Position numbers and translations under genes: made by a program. The notes beneath the pieces are model-generated. The model saw only the letters and a list, made by a program, of their open reading frames with translations. It had not been told where the DNA came from and searched no databases. From Trichinella spiralis (taxonomy: Eukaryota > Nematoda > Enoplea > Trichinellida > Trichinellidae): 64,000 bases of DNA. Every line of letters begins with the position of its first letter. Within the stretch, counting starts at the first letter, position 1. Below, one piece after another: positions 37,065 to 48,170 of the stretch. The stretch spans positions 3,967,302-4,031,301 of the forward strand of contig CM012954.1 of assembly GCA_000181795.3 (NCBI GenBank), in the 5' to 3' direction.

Positions 37065-40000
37065 TCAAATCTGGAAAGAAGATAAAAATATTTGAAATTG
37101 ATCGAGTGTTGTTTTTAAAGTGTGGTGAAATTCAGCAATGTTGGTTTTGTCCGAAGTATTCAAAGTAGAAATGAAAAACTTTATACTGCCGTCGCTCAGT
37201 TTGTATGCACATCCATAACCATCATCTACCACTGGTCCATAGCCGACAGCGGCATTATCAGGTAACCAGGGAATCTGATGAAATAATGATGAATTATAAA
37301 TATTTTTGTTGTTTCAAAATATGTACAATTATTACTTGGCTTGTCGACAGTCGAAATGTAAAAAGTTCTCGAAACATTGCATCGGAAAAGATTTTCGGCA
37401 TGATGTCACACATTTGCAAAGAAATATCTTTCAAAGCCCACAAGTGATTATCAATACCATAGCCGGTAACAGCCTGAAAGAATTGTATTTTGCCAAAATT
37501 AATTAAATATGTTCGGACGTGTGAAGAAAAAAAATTTTTTTTAATACAAACTTCGTGCATTATTTGCAGATGTTTGTTCAGTGCTAATTTGAAAGCTTCA
37601 ATTTTCACATTCTGAACAGATCGCGCGGTGTAATTTAAAAAAAAACATATATTAAATTTCCGAGCAATTCGTCTTGTAAAAATAAATCCAGATTTTACCA
37701 TTGACGCATTTTCATTTTCCATCTGCTTAACCCAGTTCAAAGTTTCTGGTGTAGCGGATCGTAAATTTTCCACTCTTCCTTGTTTGAATCGCCGAAGAGA
37801 AGCAGTCTCATAAGTGGACGTCAATTTTCCGTGGCATCTTAAAATGTTTAAAGCCAAAATATAAACAACAATTTTTTAATAACTAAAGTAAATACTTGAA
37901 AAATGTCCACTGCAATGCCATTTGTACAATTGCATCTGGGCTAGCATTGACTGATTTGATGAACTGCTTGCCGTATCCGGTGTAATGGAGTATTTCAATG
38001 TTCAGTGATTTTGAAATTCTAAATTATCATTAAAAAAACAGTTAAATTTCAAATACAATAAAATAGACTGATTTCACTCAGCTTCATCGCTTCTTTTTTG
38101 CAATCAGTTAAAAGTTCTCTCATTTGTTCATTTAAATTCCAACACAATGGTCGGGGTTTATGATAGCATGCAAATTTTGTCGCATCATCATCGTTGGACT
38201 TCTTGGATTTGCTAAAATTGTTTGCGCTGATTCAGAGCGTATGCAAACGTGACTCGCTTACGTATAGTTCAATGCGTGATCGACCATTTTGAACATTGGC
38301 ATACCTTCTGCAACAGAATGTTCATAGTTTACACCACAAAAACCGTCTTCAGTGAAAATGAACTGAAACACAAAATTAAATACACCTACTTGATGATGAT
38401 TGCTGCAAAAAAATTTTCATCATAACTACAACATTGTCATACTTGAAATGTTTTATCAAACCAACGATTGTTGACTGTTGAAATCATGTAAGAAAGCGAC
38501 GATGATGCCGGATGATCTTTGGACATCATCTTGTCGCTTTGCAATGATTCATCAAGACACACTACAAAAGCGCTTCTTTTAATATCTTCCAACGATTTTC
38601 TATTAATTGGATCTGAATAAAAATTCAATCTGTATTCAATTTTGTTTTAATGAAAAATTAAAATGACCATTAAAAATTGACCTTTTTCCAAAATTTTATA
38701 AGCCAAAGATGCTTTATCTCGATTCACGGCTGTGATGAAGCCAACTGGCCAGTGGTTGGAAGTTATACTTTTATCAGCCATAAATTTGATCGTGGCTAAT
38801 TGTTTGGCCAAATTATCTTGATCAATTATTTTTCCATCTTTCATTACTGTCATAATATAAATCTTGAATGAATAATATTTCGTTAAATTAAATTTCAATT
38901 TGACAAAATTTATAAAATAGAAGTTTTTTTTTGATTTTTTTAATACCTGGCTGTTGCACATTACTGTTATGTGTTCGGTGTTTGTATCAACTCGCTCAAG
39001 AGTATCTACGCCAAGTCTTGGATGCCTGTATGAGGAAAATAAATACCAAAATTGTTCCATACACATAAGTGAACCACCGAACAAGCCTGTCGAATAATCT
39101 GATGGCAGTTCTCTTCTAAACATTATGATCAATATTAAAATTTTGAAAAAGAAATTTCGTACACATATTAGATAAATATAAAAATAAATGCTGAAGCAAG
39201 ATGGATTAAAGTACAATTTTTCTATTGATTTTTGCTGTTAACAAGCGATGCGTTGAAGCGAAAGGAAAAATTCGATTAATATTAGATTTTGTCAAGAAAG
39301 AGAAAGAAATTAGGTTCACAGTTTCATGTATAATGATATCTGCTAGCATTAATGGAAATAATCAAATCTCAACACAAGCGTGAAACTGAAATTAAGCAGC
39401 TGGCATGATAGAGAGACAAACAAACTTTACTTTGCAAGACGAATGTATCAGTTTACTGTTGTTTATATGATAATTAATGCAAAAAAATTTTTTCAACGCG
39501 GTTAAATAAATAAATAAATATATATATATGTATAATAAAAATTTAATCAACTGAACCCAGCCCAAATAAAGGTCAAAATAAGATTTCCATATGAAAACAT
39601 TCAAATGTTACCGATCAACGACAGCTTTGAAATCGAATAAACCTTGTATGAAAAGTGCAATGTATCTATAAAATTGAAATTGTCACAATTAAAAAAAAAG
39701 ATAAATAATTGAGATGACTAAATTTGCATACTTGAACATGACATCTTTGTCGTCGCTGTGGAAATTTGGATAGTCAAATGCGTAGCCTGGATTGGAATAC
39801 AACGGCAACGGTGCTCTGTTTTCAAGGTACATTGCTTTCAACCAGAAGTGATTGATCTGAATAAAATGAAAAAAAATATAACTGAAATAATTTTTTTTAT
39901 TGTCGCATTGGTTAAAATTAGAAATAGAAATTGGTTTCAAAATTTCAAACCCAGTTGGACGATTGGTCAGCAATCTCTTCAAGCCGCTTTTGCAATTGTG

Positions 40001-40397
40001 GCCCTTCCGTACGGTAGAAGTGTTCCACAAATCGTTCAGTTTGAAACAGTTGACTTCTGCTGTCCGCGACAACGCCCGCATATTTCACATATTTCTCAAG
40101 AGTGGCTTTCAGTTCAGGAACCGGAGGCTTCGGTAGAACCTGGCATCATCGCAGGGTAAAAATTTACATATATCCACGATTGATCAGTGTGAACAACCCA
40201 AATTGAGCAAATTTTTTATTTAAATTTATTTCATCATTTTGGGCACTTTCACAATCGCGCTCTACTCCTACCTCGCAAATGTTGCACACTCGTTGCTGGC
40301 ATTCGGTTCGATTAAAGCTCTTCTGAGAGTAAAGCAAAAAATTTCCATACAAGTGCGCGTCTTTTCCTACTTTGAAAAGGCGTTTTGGTATTGTCAT
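37065..40397 (-). CDS. cha-1: Choline acetyltransferase
   Basis: ChAT makes acetylcholine from choline and acetyl-CoA in cholinergic neurons. Fourteen exons, about 639 residues: 40272-40397, 39951-40139, 39732-39856, 39612-39665, 38947-39115, 38682-38862, 38443-38612, 38262-38362, ~38078-38211, 37896-38018, 37699-37837, 37552-37611, 37336-37473, 37065-37274. The catalytic His is in NYEHSVAEG (H353). The blocks LPKPPVPELKATLEKY, WYLFSSYR, TYETASLRRFKQGRVENLRSATPE, TGYGIDNHLWALKD and FRLSTSQ match ChAT better than carnitine acyltransferases. Position directly downstream of the vesicular acetylcholine transporter supports this. Oddities: the exon 9/10 join is off by one base with any GT donor, and exon 1 (Cys-rich, no counterpart in the family) is uncertain, because exon 2 has no in-frame ATG and could instead be spliced to a leader exon shared with unc-17. 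Confidence 0.9.
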
Positions 40398-42221
40398 GTT
40401 GCACAATTGGAACAGTGTTTAAAATTGCAATAAAAAAGCTCAAGCTATTCAACATGCAACCGTGCCTGCTTGCTTGGTGATTTCACATCATTATTGTTTG
40501 TATATGATCCATTTGAAAACTTTCCAAATGGAATTGCTCTGAATTGGTGGAATAATGCAATTGATTGTTTATGCTTGCATAATTGTATCATTTGGGAAAA
40601 ACTTATTGCACGCTGCTCATTAAGAAAGTTCAATTAACATGTCCATGCTGGGATCATGAATAAATGATTACTTTTTCAAAATTATCTTTTCAATTATTAC
40701 ACATACATAAACATGTATAAGTGGATGCGTGTAATTGAAATAAATTTTAAAAAAAGAGAAACTAAAAGAAATATTCTCCCTTAAACATTCTATTCACAAT
40801 ATTAATAATAATATTGTAAATTGAAATTTCATTGAAAAACAATTGGTAAAATTTGGATAATTCATCTGACTGACGCTTCAAGTAATGCGAAATATATGAT
40901 GATGAACAGTATTGATTTGATTTTGTTTAAAAAAAGAAAAATGAATCTTTCATCAGATAAATTAACAGATAAATAATTTAAAATATTATTTAATATATTT
41001 TCAATTTCGCAAAACTTTACGCCAAATAATCAAAATCAATATGTTCAGCAGAATTTTTGCAAAATTTACTTAGTCGTCCGCAATTTTCTCCACCGATGAG
41101 TGCATAATATTATTCTTGATCATACACAAGTTCAGGTAAAAAGAAATAAATTTTTCTTTTTTCAAAAAAAACAATAAATAAAACAGAATGAAATTAACTC
41201 ATCATATGCAAATTTGAGTGAATAAAAAAATCTTACTTTTTCGACGAACTGTGTGCGCTTTTCTCATCTTCGACAAGTGTCATGTGACAACAGGCAAACG
41301 CAGTGTAGGCTTGTAGTGTAGTAGCATTTGACAAGAGAAAGAGAGAAAAAGACGTCCAACGTCAGTATTGGGAAAACTGCTAGAAATTTTTCCTCTCCAA
41401 ATTACGCACCTTGTTGACCTTGTTTTGTATGCAAATTTTTACTGATTCGTAACAGTTACTAGATAAAGTGTGTTGCGTGTTTGAATTAAATACGATAAAT
41501 TTTTTCCCCTTTTCAAAAAAGCACAAGTGGAAGAATTGAAAATTAAATTGAAAATTGCATATTCAAATCAAAAAAGAAAAAGAAATAGCTCTTGTAAATG
41601 AATACGGTAATTTTAGAGTACTGTTATTTTTTCTCTTTAGTGTCGGTTGCAGAACTGAAAACCGGTTTTAAGGTAAAAGTGAAAATTTGTCCGCAATTTT
41701 CCCCTTTCCATTTGTACTGTCGAATGGGACTTTTTCCAATTAGTACGGCGTGTTTTATGCAAATTACAAATGTACAGTGCACTCGAACGCAGGTCCAAAT
41801 GTTGACTTAATTATTTGAATTAAGATCTCAATTCTTGTCACAACAAAACAGAAACAAAATATATCCATATGAATACAAAAATATTCGGTAAAATAAAAAA
41901 TTTCCATATACATACATTGTTCTCTTTTGTAGATAACGTGTTAAAATTATTCTTATTTTCCATAACTGAAATTCATAATTTATCAATAAAAATATTCATC
42001 ACTTATTGTAACTGGCAATTCTCTGTCCAATTTGAAACAAAAATTCGAATAAATTTGTTCAATTCTTAATTTTTCCATTCAACTATAACAAACATGAAGA
42101 ACATTGATATCGAGAATACGCACACCTATTGCAAATCGAAATAATAATACTAGTATAATAATAATAATTAGACAATAATTAGCATATATTTGGCAGTAGA
42201 AACGAAAAAATGAAGGTTCAT
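40398..42221 (-). other. Interval between VAChT and ChAT
   Basis: In the cholinergic locus this stretch is expected to be intronic for ChAT transcripts that start upstream of unc-17. I see no further coding exon. It probably contains the unc-17 3' UTR at its right end. Confidence 0.5.
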
Positions 42222-44440
42222 CTAAAATCCGTGTTCAGCTTGATAGGTGGAGAATGAATTTTGACCCGCGGACAGTCTGTGGTGCGCAGGCGGCGGCGGC
42301 GGCGGAGGAGGAGGAGGAGGGCGTGGTCGAACATTGCTGCGTGCAATTGGTACCGAAGGATTTGGTGCAACAGATTTGGTGGCAATTTTTTCGAAAGGAT
42401 CAAATTGATTTTGATAACTTCTCTCCGAACTAGCTACCTGGTCGTAAGCGTATTGATGACCAGGTTGTTTGGGATCGAAGTGCTGATTTTCCAAACTACT
42501 ATAAAATTCCGACTCATTGAAACTCACATCCCGTTTGTAATCGCCGTCGAAGTCATTTTCAAACGGTTTGTACGAATAAACCGACCGTATGAACGACAAC
42601 GCCGGAGCATACAGAACATTACTCAAGCAGATGATCAAGTTCAAACTGAAAAAACCCAAATTCGCCACAACCGTCCCCGCAACAACAGGACCAATTGCGT
42701 ATGCTATTGAATAGCTGATGTCGGCGATCGCGTACACACTACCGTATACAGAGGCGTGGCGCGTGTCGACAAGATATCCTAAAAGTGGTAACAGTGCAGT
42801 GTCGACTAGAGAAATGCCAAAACACAAAATTGACAATGGAATAATCAGGCCGGTGTAAGTTGTAGCAAAGGGGACAATGAAGCAGCTTATTCCTTCCAGG
42901 CCGAGTCCAACGGCTGCCAAGAGCCACGAAATTTGCGAGTAACGTTTCAACAGCTTCACGGCCACGTAAACACCAAGCACGTGGGGCAAAAATGGAGGAA
43001 GCCAGACCAGACCAATTTGCCACTCGGTCACTGTGGGCATGGTGTCGGTCATCCATTTGGAAATTGTCGGTTCTAGAAATGCCAACGAGACGTTGGCCGT
43101 GACCAAAGCTCCGGCGCATACAGCTATGTAAGGGTCGAGCAGTAGTCGAAATACTGTTGGTCCTTTGATTCGCTCTCCAGTTTCTGCTCTTTGCGTTTTC
43201 GGATGAATCACCATAAATACCATGAAGCCGTCGAGCAAGCAGACAAAGGAGAGCAGCAGAAATGGTACAGGTTTGCCACAAAATTCGTACAACACCCCAC
43301 CGAATGGAGGTGCGACGAGAGATCCGAACGAAATGAACGCCAACGCTATACCAAGAGCTTTGCTTCGTTCGGCTTCTTCAGTGAATCGATTAGCAATCAT
43401 TGCCAATCCGGATGTGTCGGCAAAAGCAGAACCAAGACCTCAACAATAAAAAAGTCATCATTTACAAGACAAAAACAGAATAATAATAATAACTAATTTG
43501 CTTAATGATAACCTCATTGATCATAATTCATTTTTTTGAAATGCAAACAGTACAATTATCTCTTCTACTGTAGAGAATATTGTCAAATTGAACGTTTTTT
43601 TCGAATGTTTAATTTTCCACCGAATAAATTCAAATTCATCGAAGCAATTTAAATACACTTATGCATTATGCTGGTGGTAATGTTGATGAAACAATTCTTT
43701 TTTCTCACACTATCATCAATATGAATTAAATCATTGAAAGCTTTCAATTGATCTCTCTCTCTCACTTTTCAAAGCGTTTCGATTTTTTCTTTTTCTTTTT
43801 TTGCTTCACTTTAATGCAATCAACATTCACCTACTGCATTATTATTTAAAAAAATTTGCATAATACTGAAACTGAAAAAATAAAACCAACATTTGTATTA
43901 TTATTATTATTATTATTAGAATAGTTTATCGTGTATTTTTTTACCTTGAAGACTTCTGGCGAAAAAAAGAATGCCGTAGGATTGGCCAAGAGCGAAAATA
44001 GCCGTAGAGCTGAACATGATCACAAGACCAATAATCATGGGAATTTCATAGCCGATGCGGTCAATCAAAGCGCCGCTGAACGGATTGACCAGCAGTTGTA
44101 TGATAGCTTTGCTGGCGAACAAATAACCGAGAGATGTATCTTCGGATTCGTATTCTTTAATTTTGTGCAATTTGCTGACAAAATATTCCGTACCATTTTC
44201 ACTTCCTACTGTATCATTGGTGAGCTGGTATGAATATTTCACCTTGTACGCTCCAATTCTGCGCAAATAATCCGGTATTATTGGTACAATGACCATGTAG
44301 AGCATGTTGTCCAACAGCAAAGCTGTTGAAACGATAATCAACACGAGACGTCTTTGCCATTTTTCTTCTTTTATACGACCACGAACTTCTTGGCGAATCT
44401 CGTCAAAATCTCGGTTCAATATTGGTACAACAAAGCCCAT
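42222..44440 (-). CDS. unc-17: Vesicular acetylcholine transporter (VAChT, SLC18A3)
   Basis: Two exons, 43945-44440 and 42222-43438, encode 570 residues. VAChT exchanges lumenal protons for cytosolic acetylcholine to fill synaptic vesicles. The start [11 protein letters not shown] matches UNC-17 closely. TM1 is [22 protein letters not shown], with the conserved Asp of the SLC18 family; the glycosylated first lumenal loop follows; then [73 protein letters not shown] and [15 protein letters not shown]. The tail departs from C. elegans by a run of 11 Pro (codons at about 42289-42322). An acceptor (ctttag) lies 16 nt before the ATG, as expected for splicing from a shared 5' exon of the cholinergic locus. 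Exons carry the standard two-block split seen with one intron after LQG. Confidence 0.96.
42287..42325 (-). repeat. Proline-coding GGN/CCN repeat
   Basis: A CGG/AGG trinucleotide run, read on the minus strand as about 11 consecutive Pro codons (mixed CCT and CCG) in the cytoplasmic C-terminus of VAChT. Confidence 0.85.
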
Positions 44441-44734
44441 TATTTGCAATTCAGTGCTAAAGTTGAGAAAAAGCAAAAAATAATAATAATAACAAGAAGA
44501 AGAAGAAGAAAAAAAATTAATACAATTAGCATATTTAATAGAATAAATAATATTTTTTTCAAATATCACTCGTCATTGGAGAAGGTTGACAAGACAGACA
44601 GAGGGGGAGAGAGAGAGAGAGAAAAGTGAATTTGAGAAAGTCGAATATTTTAAAGCATGGAAATTAGTTATTCATTGACCAGCAAGAAAGCTCCCCCAAT
44701 CATGTGACAGAAAACGTGACAATGCTATCACGCA

Positions 44735-44742
44735 TCACGTGA
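44735..44742. promoter_or_regulatory. E-box palindrome TCACGTGA with flanking GTGAC copies
   Basis: A perfect 8-bp palindrome about 300 bp upstream of the unc-17 start. Two further GTGAC cores lie at about 44703-44708 and 44714-44719, giving three in 40 bp. bHLH factors bind CACGTG; which one, if any, is unknown. Confidence 0.35.
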
Positions 44743-44857
44743 CCGTTTCGCTTTGTGCTAAAGAAGAAGAAGAAGCGGCTAACAACGACTAACTGGATAT
44801 GCAAGCGCTTTCTCTTATTTGTTGGATTTTTTAAAAATCTTCCTTCATTTTTCATTT

Positions 44858-44867
44858 TCCCATGAGA
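44858..44867. promoter_or_regulatory. COE/EBF-like site TCCCATGAGA
   Basis: It matches the TCCCNNGRGA form of the COE (UNC-3/EBF) site and lies about 420 bp upstream of unc-17. In C. elegans, UNC-3 directly activates unc-17 and cha-1 in cholinergic motor neurons. Conservation of that control here is inference from a short motif. Confidence 0.35.
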
Positions 44868-45330
44868 ATTTTTGAATCGAAACTGCAGCCGATGTCATTT
44901 TCTCAAAATCTCCAAGCGACTTGTCACTTGATAACTGCCACTACTACTGCTGCTATTGGTCATTTGGAATAACTTTCAATTAAATCACTGCAAGCTAACT
45001 ATTGAGAACTATTTTCCCTACTGCACAATAAGCTGAAAAGCAAAGCAAAGGAAAAAATCAACTGAAACACAAAATACAAACAAACTGAATAGTCATCATC
45101 ATCATCATCATCAAAAGCACTGACGATTAAATTATGATTTCTACAACTTATTGTTGCTTGCACTGGATGGATGTTGTTGGAAATTATGAAGAAGCAAATG
45201 CCACAATTTCTGCCACCGCTTTTCCATTGTGCTGTGTCAAAGGATCAATGAATGATGATGATGCGCGCCTTATTAGAGAAACTCCGTCTGCAAGTCAAAA
45301 TTGAAAACACACACACACACACACACGGTG

Positions 45331-45340
45331 CTGACGTCAG
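45331..45340. promoter_or_regulatory. CRE-like palindrome CTGACGTCAG
   Basis: A perfect 10-bp palindrome containing TGACGTCA, the CREB/ATF site, about 890 bp upstream of unc-17 and directly after an (AC)n run. Confidence 0.35.
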
Positions 45341-48121
45341 ATTGGCCAGTTTTGCTTTCATTGTGCTGCTTTAACAAGCTATTTTAATTGTCCTTTTGCA
45401 GATGAAAATCATTGCTCAAATTAAAACGTCCGTCACTGTATAATTAACATTCACCGTTTGATTTATTCAAAAAAACCTTTTCCTCATTATCACTTTGAAA
45501 ATTTGAAATAATATAATAAAATAATAACTTCATAGCTGTTCGACAAATAGTTGAAAGATTATGAATAATTAAAAACTTTTCTCCAGTTCAAAAATTAAAT
45601 ACAAATTACAATACGAGAAAAAAACTAAATCATGATTGACAATAACTAATTAATGAATTAATTAATTAATTGCAAAATTATGATATTTTTTTTGAAATGC
45701 TTCAATTGGAAATAAACACAAAATCACACTCAACAGTCTACTTTTATTTCAAAATAAAAAATTTTTTTTAATTTAAATTATTAATTAAAATTATTTATTA
45801 AATGGATGCTTAATAATAATTTTGAAAATGCTAATTTTTCACATTGGAAAAAGTAATATACAACTGATCAGTAATTACGGTTTAAATTAATGATATTCAA
45901 GTGCTTGAGTACTCTCGACCTGTGTTACGACATGGGCAAAAAAAAGTAAAACAATTATACTCGAACATGCGCCTGAGAAATAATAATTTATAAAGAAAAA
46001 GTACATTTTCAAAACAATAAATACCGGCTACTCTCTGTCGCGTTTTAATTATTAATCATCTTTGAAATTTGAAACCTAATATGCACAGCTGAACTAATGA
46101 ATCCACAAAATTTTAATATTCGCAGAAAGATTTATTTAGTTTTTTCTTTAAATGAAATTTAAGAAAAAATTTAATTTCACAACGGTATTGTTATTCAATA
46201 TCAATTTTTATTATTTCAATCGAATAACAACTACAATTGTTGTTTAGCTTATTCGGAAGAAATTGCAAAAGATTTTATTATTGAAATAATTGGTTTAAAC
46301 ATTCAGCTAGAAAACATTAAAATATGTATTATTATTATTTAACATTTAAGATTACAATTAAAATATTTTATAAAATAAAACTCAAAATAATTTACTCGAT
46401 AGTAGGATGTCTTCAGTTTCACAGCTGCGCAACGGTGGGTAGTCTATGAGCTTCTTCTGTAGGTTCCAGAAACGACATGGTTCTTTGTTCTTGCAAGTTT
46501 GCACTTTTTTTGTCGAATAATAAAATGGCCAATTTCGATCGATCAATTTCGACGAAAAAAATATGCAAATATTTTCTTATTATCGGATAATCAATTTTGT
46601 GCTGTCTTCTGTCGTACAACGAACACGTCACTGAATAAAAAGCATATATTCCAGACCAGGTCTGTTTTAAATAATTTTTTCTTTTTTATTTTCTCTTGAC
46701 ATATCAATTTTCACTGACGAAATGGCAAGAAGAAAGGAAAGAAAAAAAGAAAACAGACCTGCAGACGTTGGAGTGAATTGTGAAGAAACCTTTTCAGGGT
46801 TTCCTGTGTGTGAAAAAGTTTCCTCCCGAATAGCGTGATCAAGTGTACATTTGGAAGAACAGGAGCAAAAATTCAAAAACCACAACAACCTGCCGTGCAG
46901 TTTTGAAAATCAATTTTATTGCTTTTCAAAGCATATAATTTTTGCAAATTTCAGCCAATTTCTTATTTCGCTTCGCTGACAAAATGGCCAATAAAAGCTT
47001 CGCCGAAATCGATCGAGAAATTTGAATAAAAAACAAATAATATTACAAATATATACATAGATGTGTACACGCAAGTCGGACTGCGTTAATTTCAATGGGA
47101 AAAAAAATTCGCAAATTTGAAAATGTAATAATAATAACTACCACCCAATAAAAACAATCCAATTGAATATTGTGGAACATTTCAAATACACTTCCAATTA
47201 ACCTACTTTTTTCAAAAAATTTGAAAAGTTTTTGTGATTCTTTTATACTGTAATTATTCTGATTTATAAGTTAAATTTCCAGAGTTGTTTTTTTACGTTT
47301 CAAAAAACAGGCGCATATTGAAAATTTGAATAATTATATTTTGAGACGTCATACGAATAAATAGATGAAGTATGATAAATTGAAATGAATATTTTTTTTG
47401 AAAAAGAGTAGTTTTTGTTTCACATAAATTTTTTATTTCACGACTGAGTATCAATTTACATTTAGCTGAAGTTGGATTTCCTCATCTTCCCCATCTTGAA
47501 ATTACGCATCAGTTTTAAATGAAAGCAGAAATATTTCCGTTTAAGAGTGAACATGCAAATTATTCTTCGGAAAATATTTCAGTTTAATTGCAAAACTTTT
47601 AATAAAATACAAATCACAACAACATCGTACAGAGAATTGCCAGTAAAAGAAAAAAAAACAAAAAAAAATACCTTCGTTTTGAGATTAGCAATGGATTTAT
47701 TAGATTTATTTTTAAAAAAATAAAATAAAGATGATGCTGATGTGATTTCAATTTTCAAACCAAGGCGGAAGAATACGGAATACGGCGGCACCGTTGAATG
47801 GAGAAAGACTTTTCAGATGATGATCAGAAAGCGTTGCGTCATTTTAGCTTGAACAACATGTCAGCTTAATGAGACTACAAATGGCCGGCAATTTATGCAT
47901 TGAATCAATAGGCAGTTTTCAAATTTTCCAAACGAATACGGTAACGAACAAGGCGCCATAATGTTGATTGTGTGGGAATAGGCGGCATCTGTGTGTGTCG
48001 GTGTATGCATCTTCTTCAGCGGTGGGCAAAGTTGAAGCAAATATCGAATAACCAACAACAGCAGCTCATTACGGATGGCATTTTCACTCGAGGAATGTGT
48101 TGGACCATAACAAGTTAGCTG

Positions 48122-48170
<49 letters not shown>
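48122..48170. repeat. Compound (TA)n(TG)n microsatellite
   Basis: About 11 TA units followed by about 13 TG units, in non-coding DNA between the cholinergic locus and AIMP2. Confidence 0.95.

Noticed and set aside
37065-40139. Carnitine acetyltransferase or CPT2
   Set aside because: The fold is shared, but WYLFSSYR, RRFKQGRVENLRSATPE and TGYGIDNHLWALKD follow ChAT, and the gene sits directly downstream of VAChT.
42261-42710. Plus-strand Arg-run frame opposite VAChT
   Set aside because: It is the antisense shadow of the proline repeat and membrane domain.
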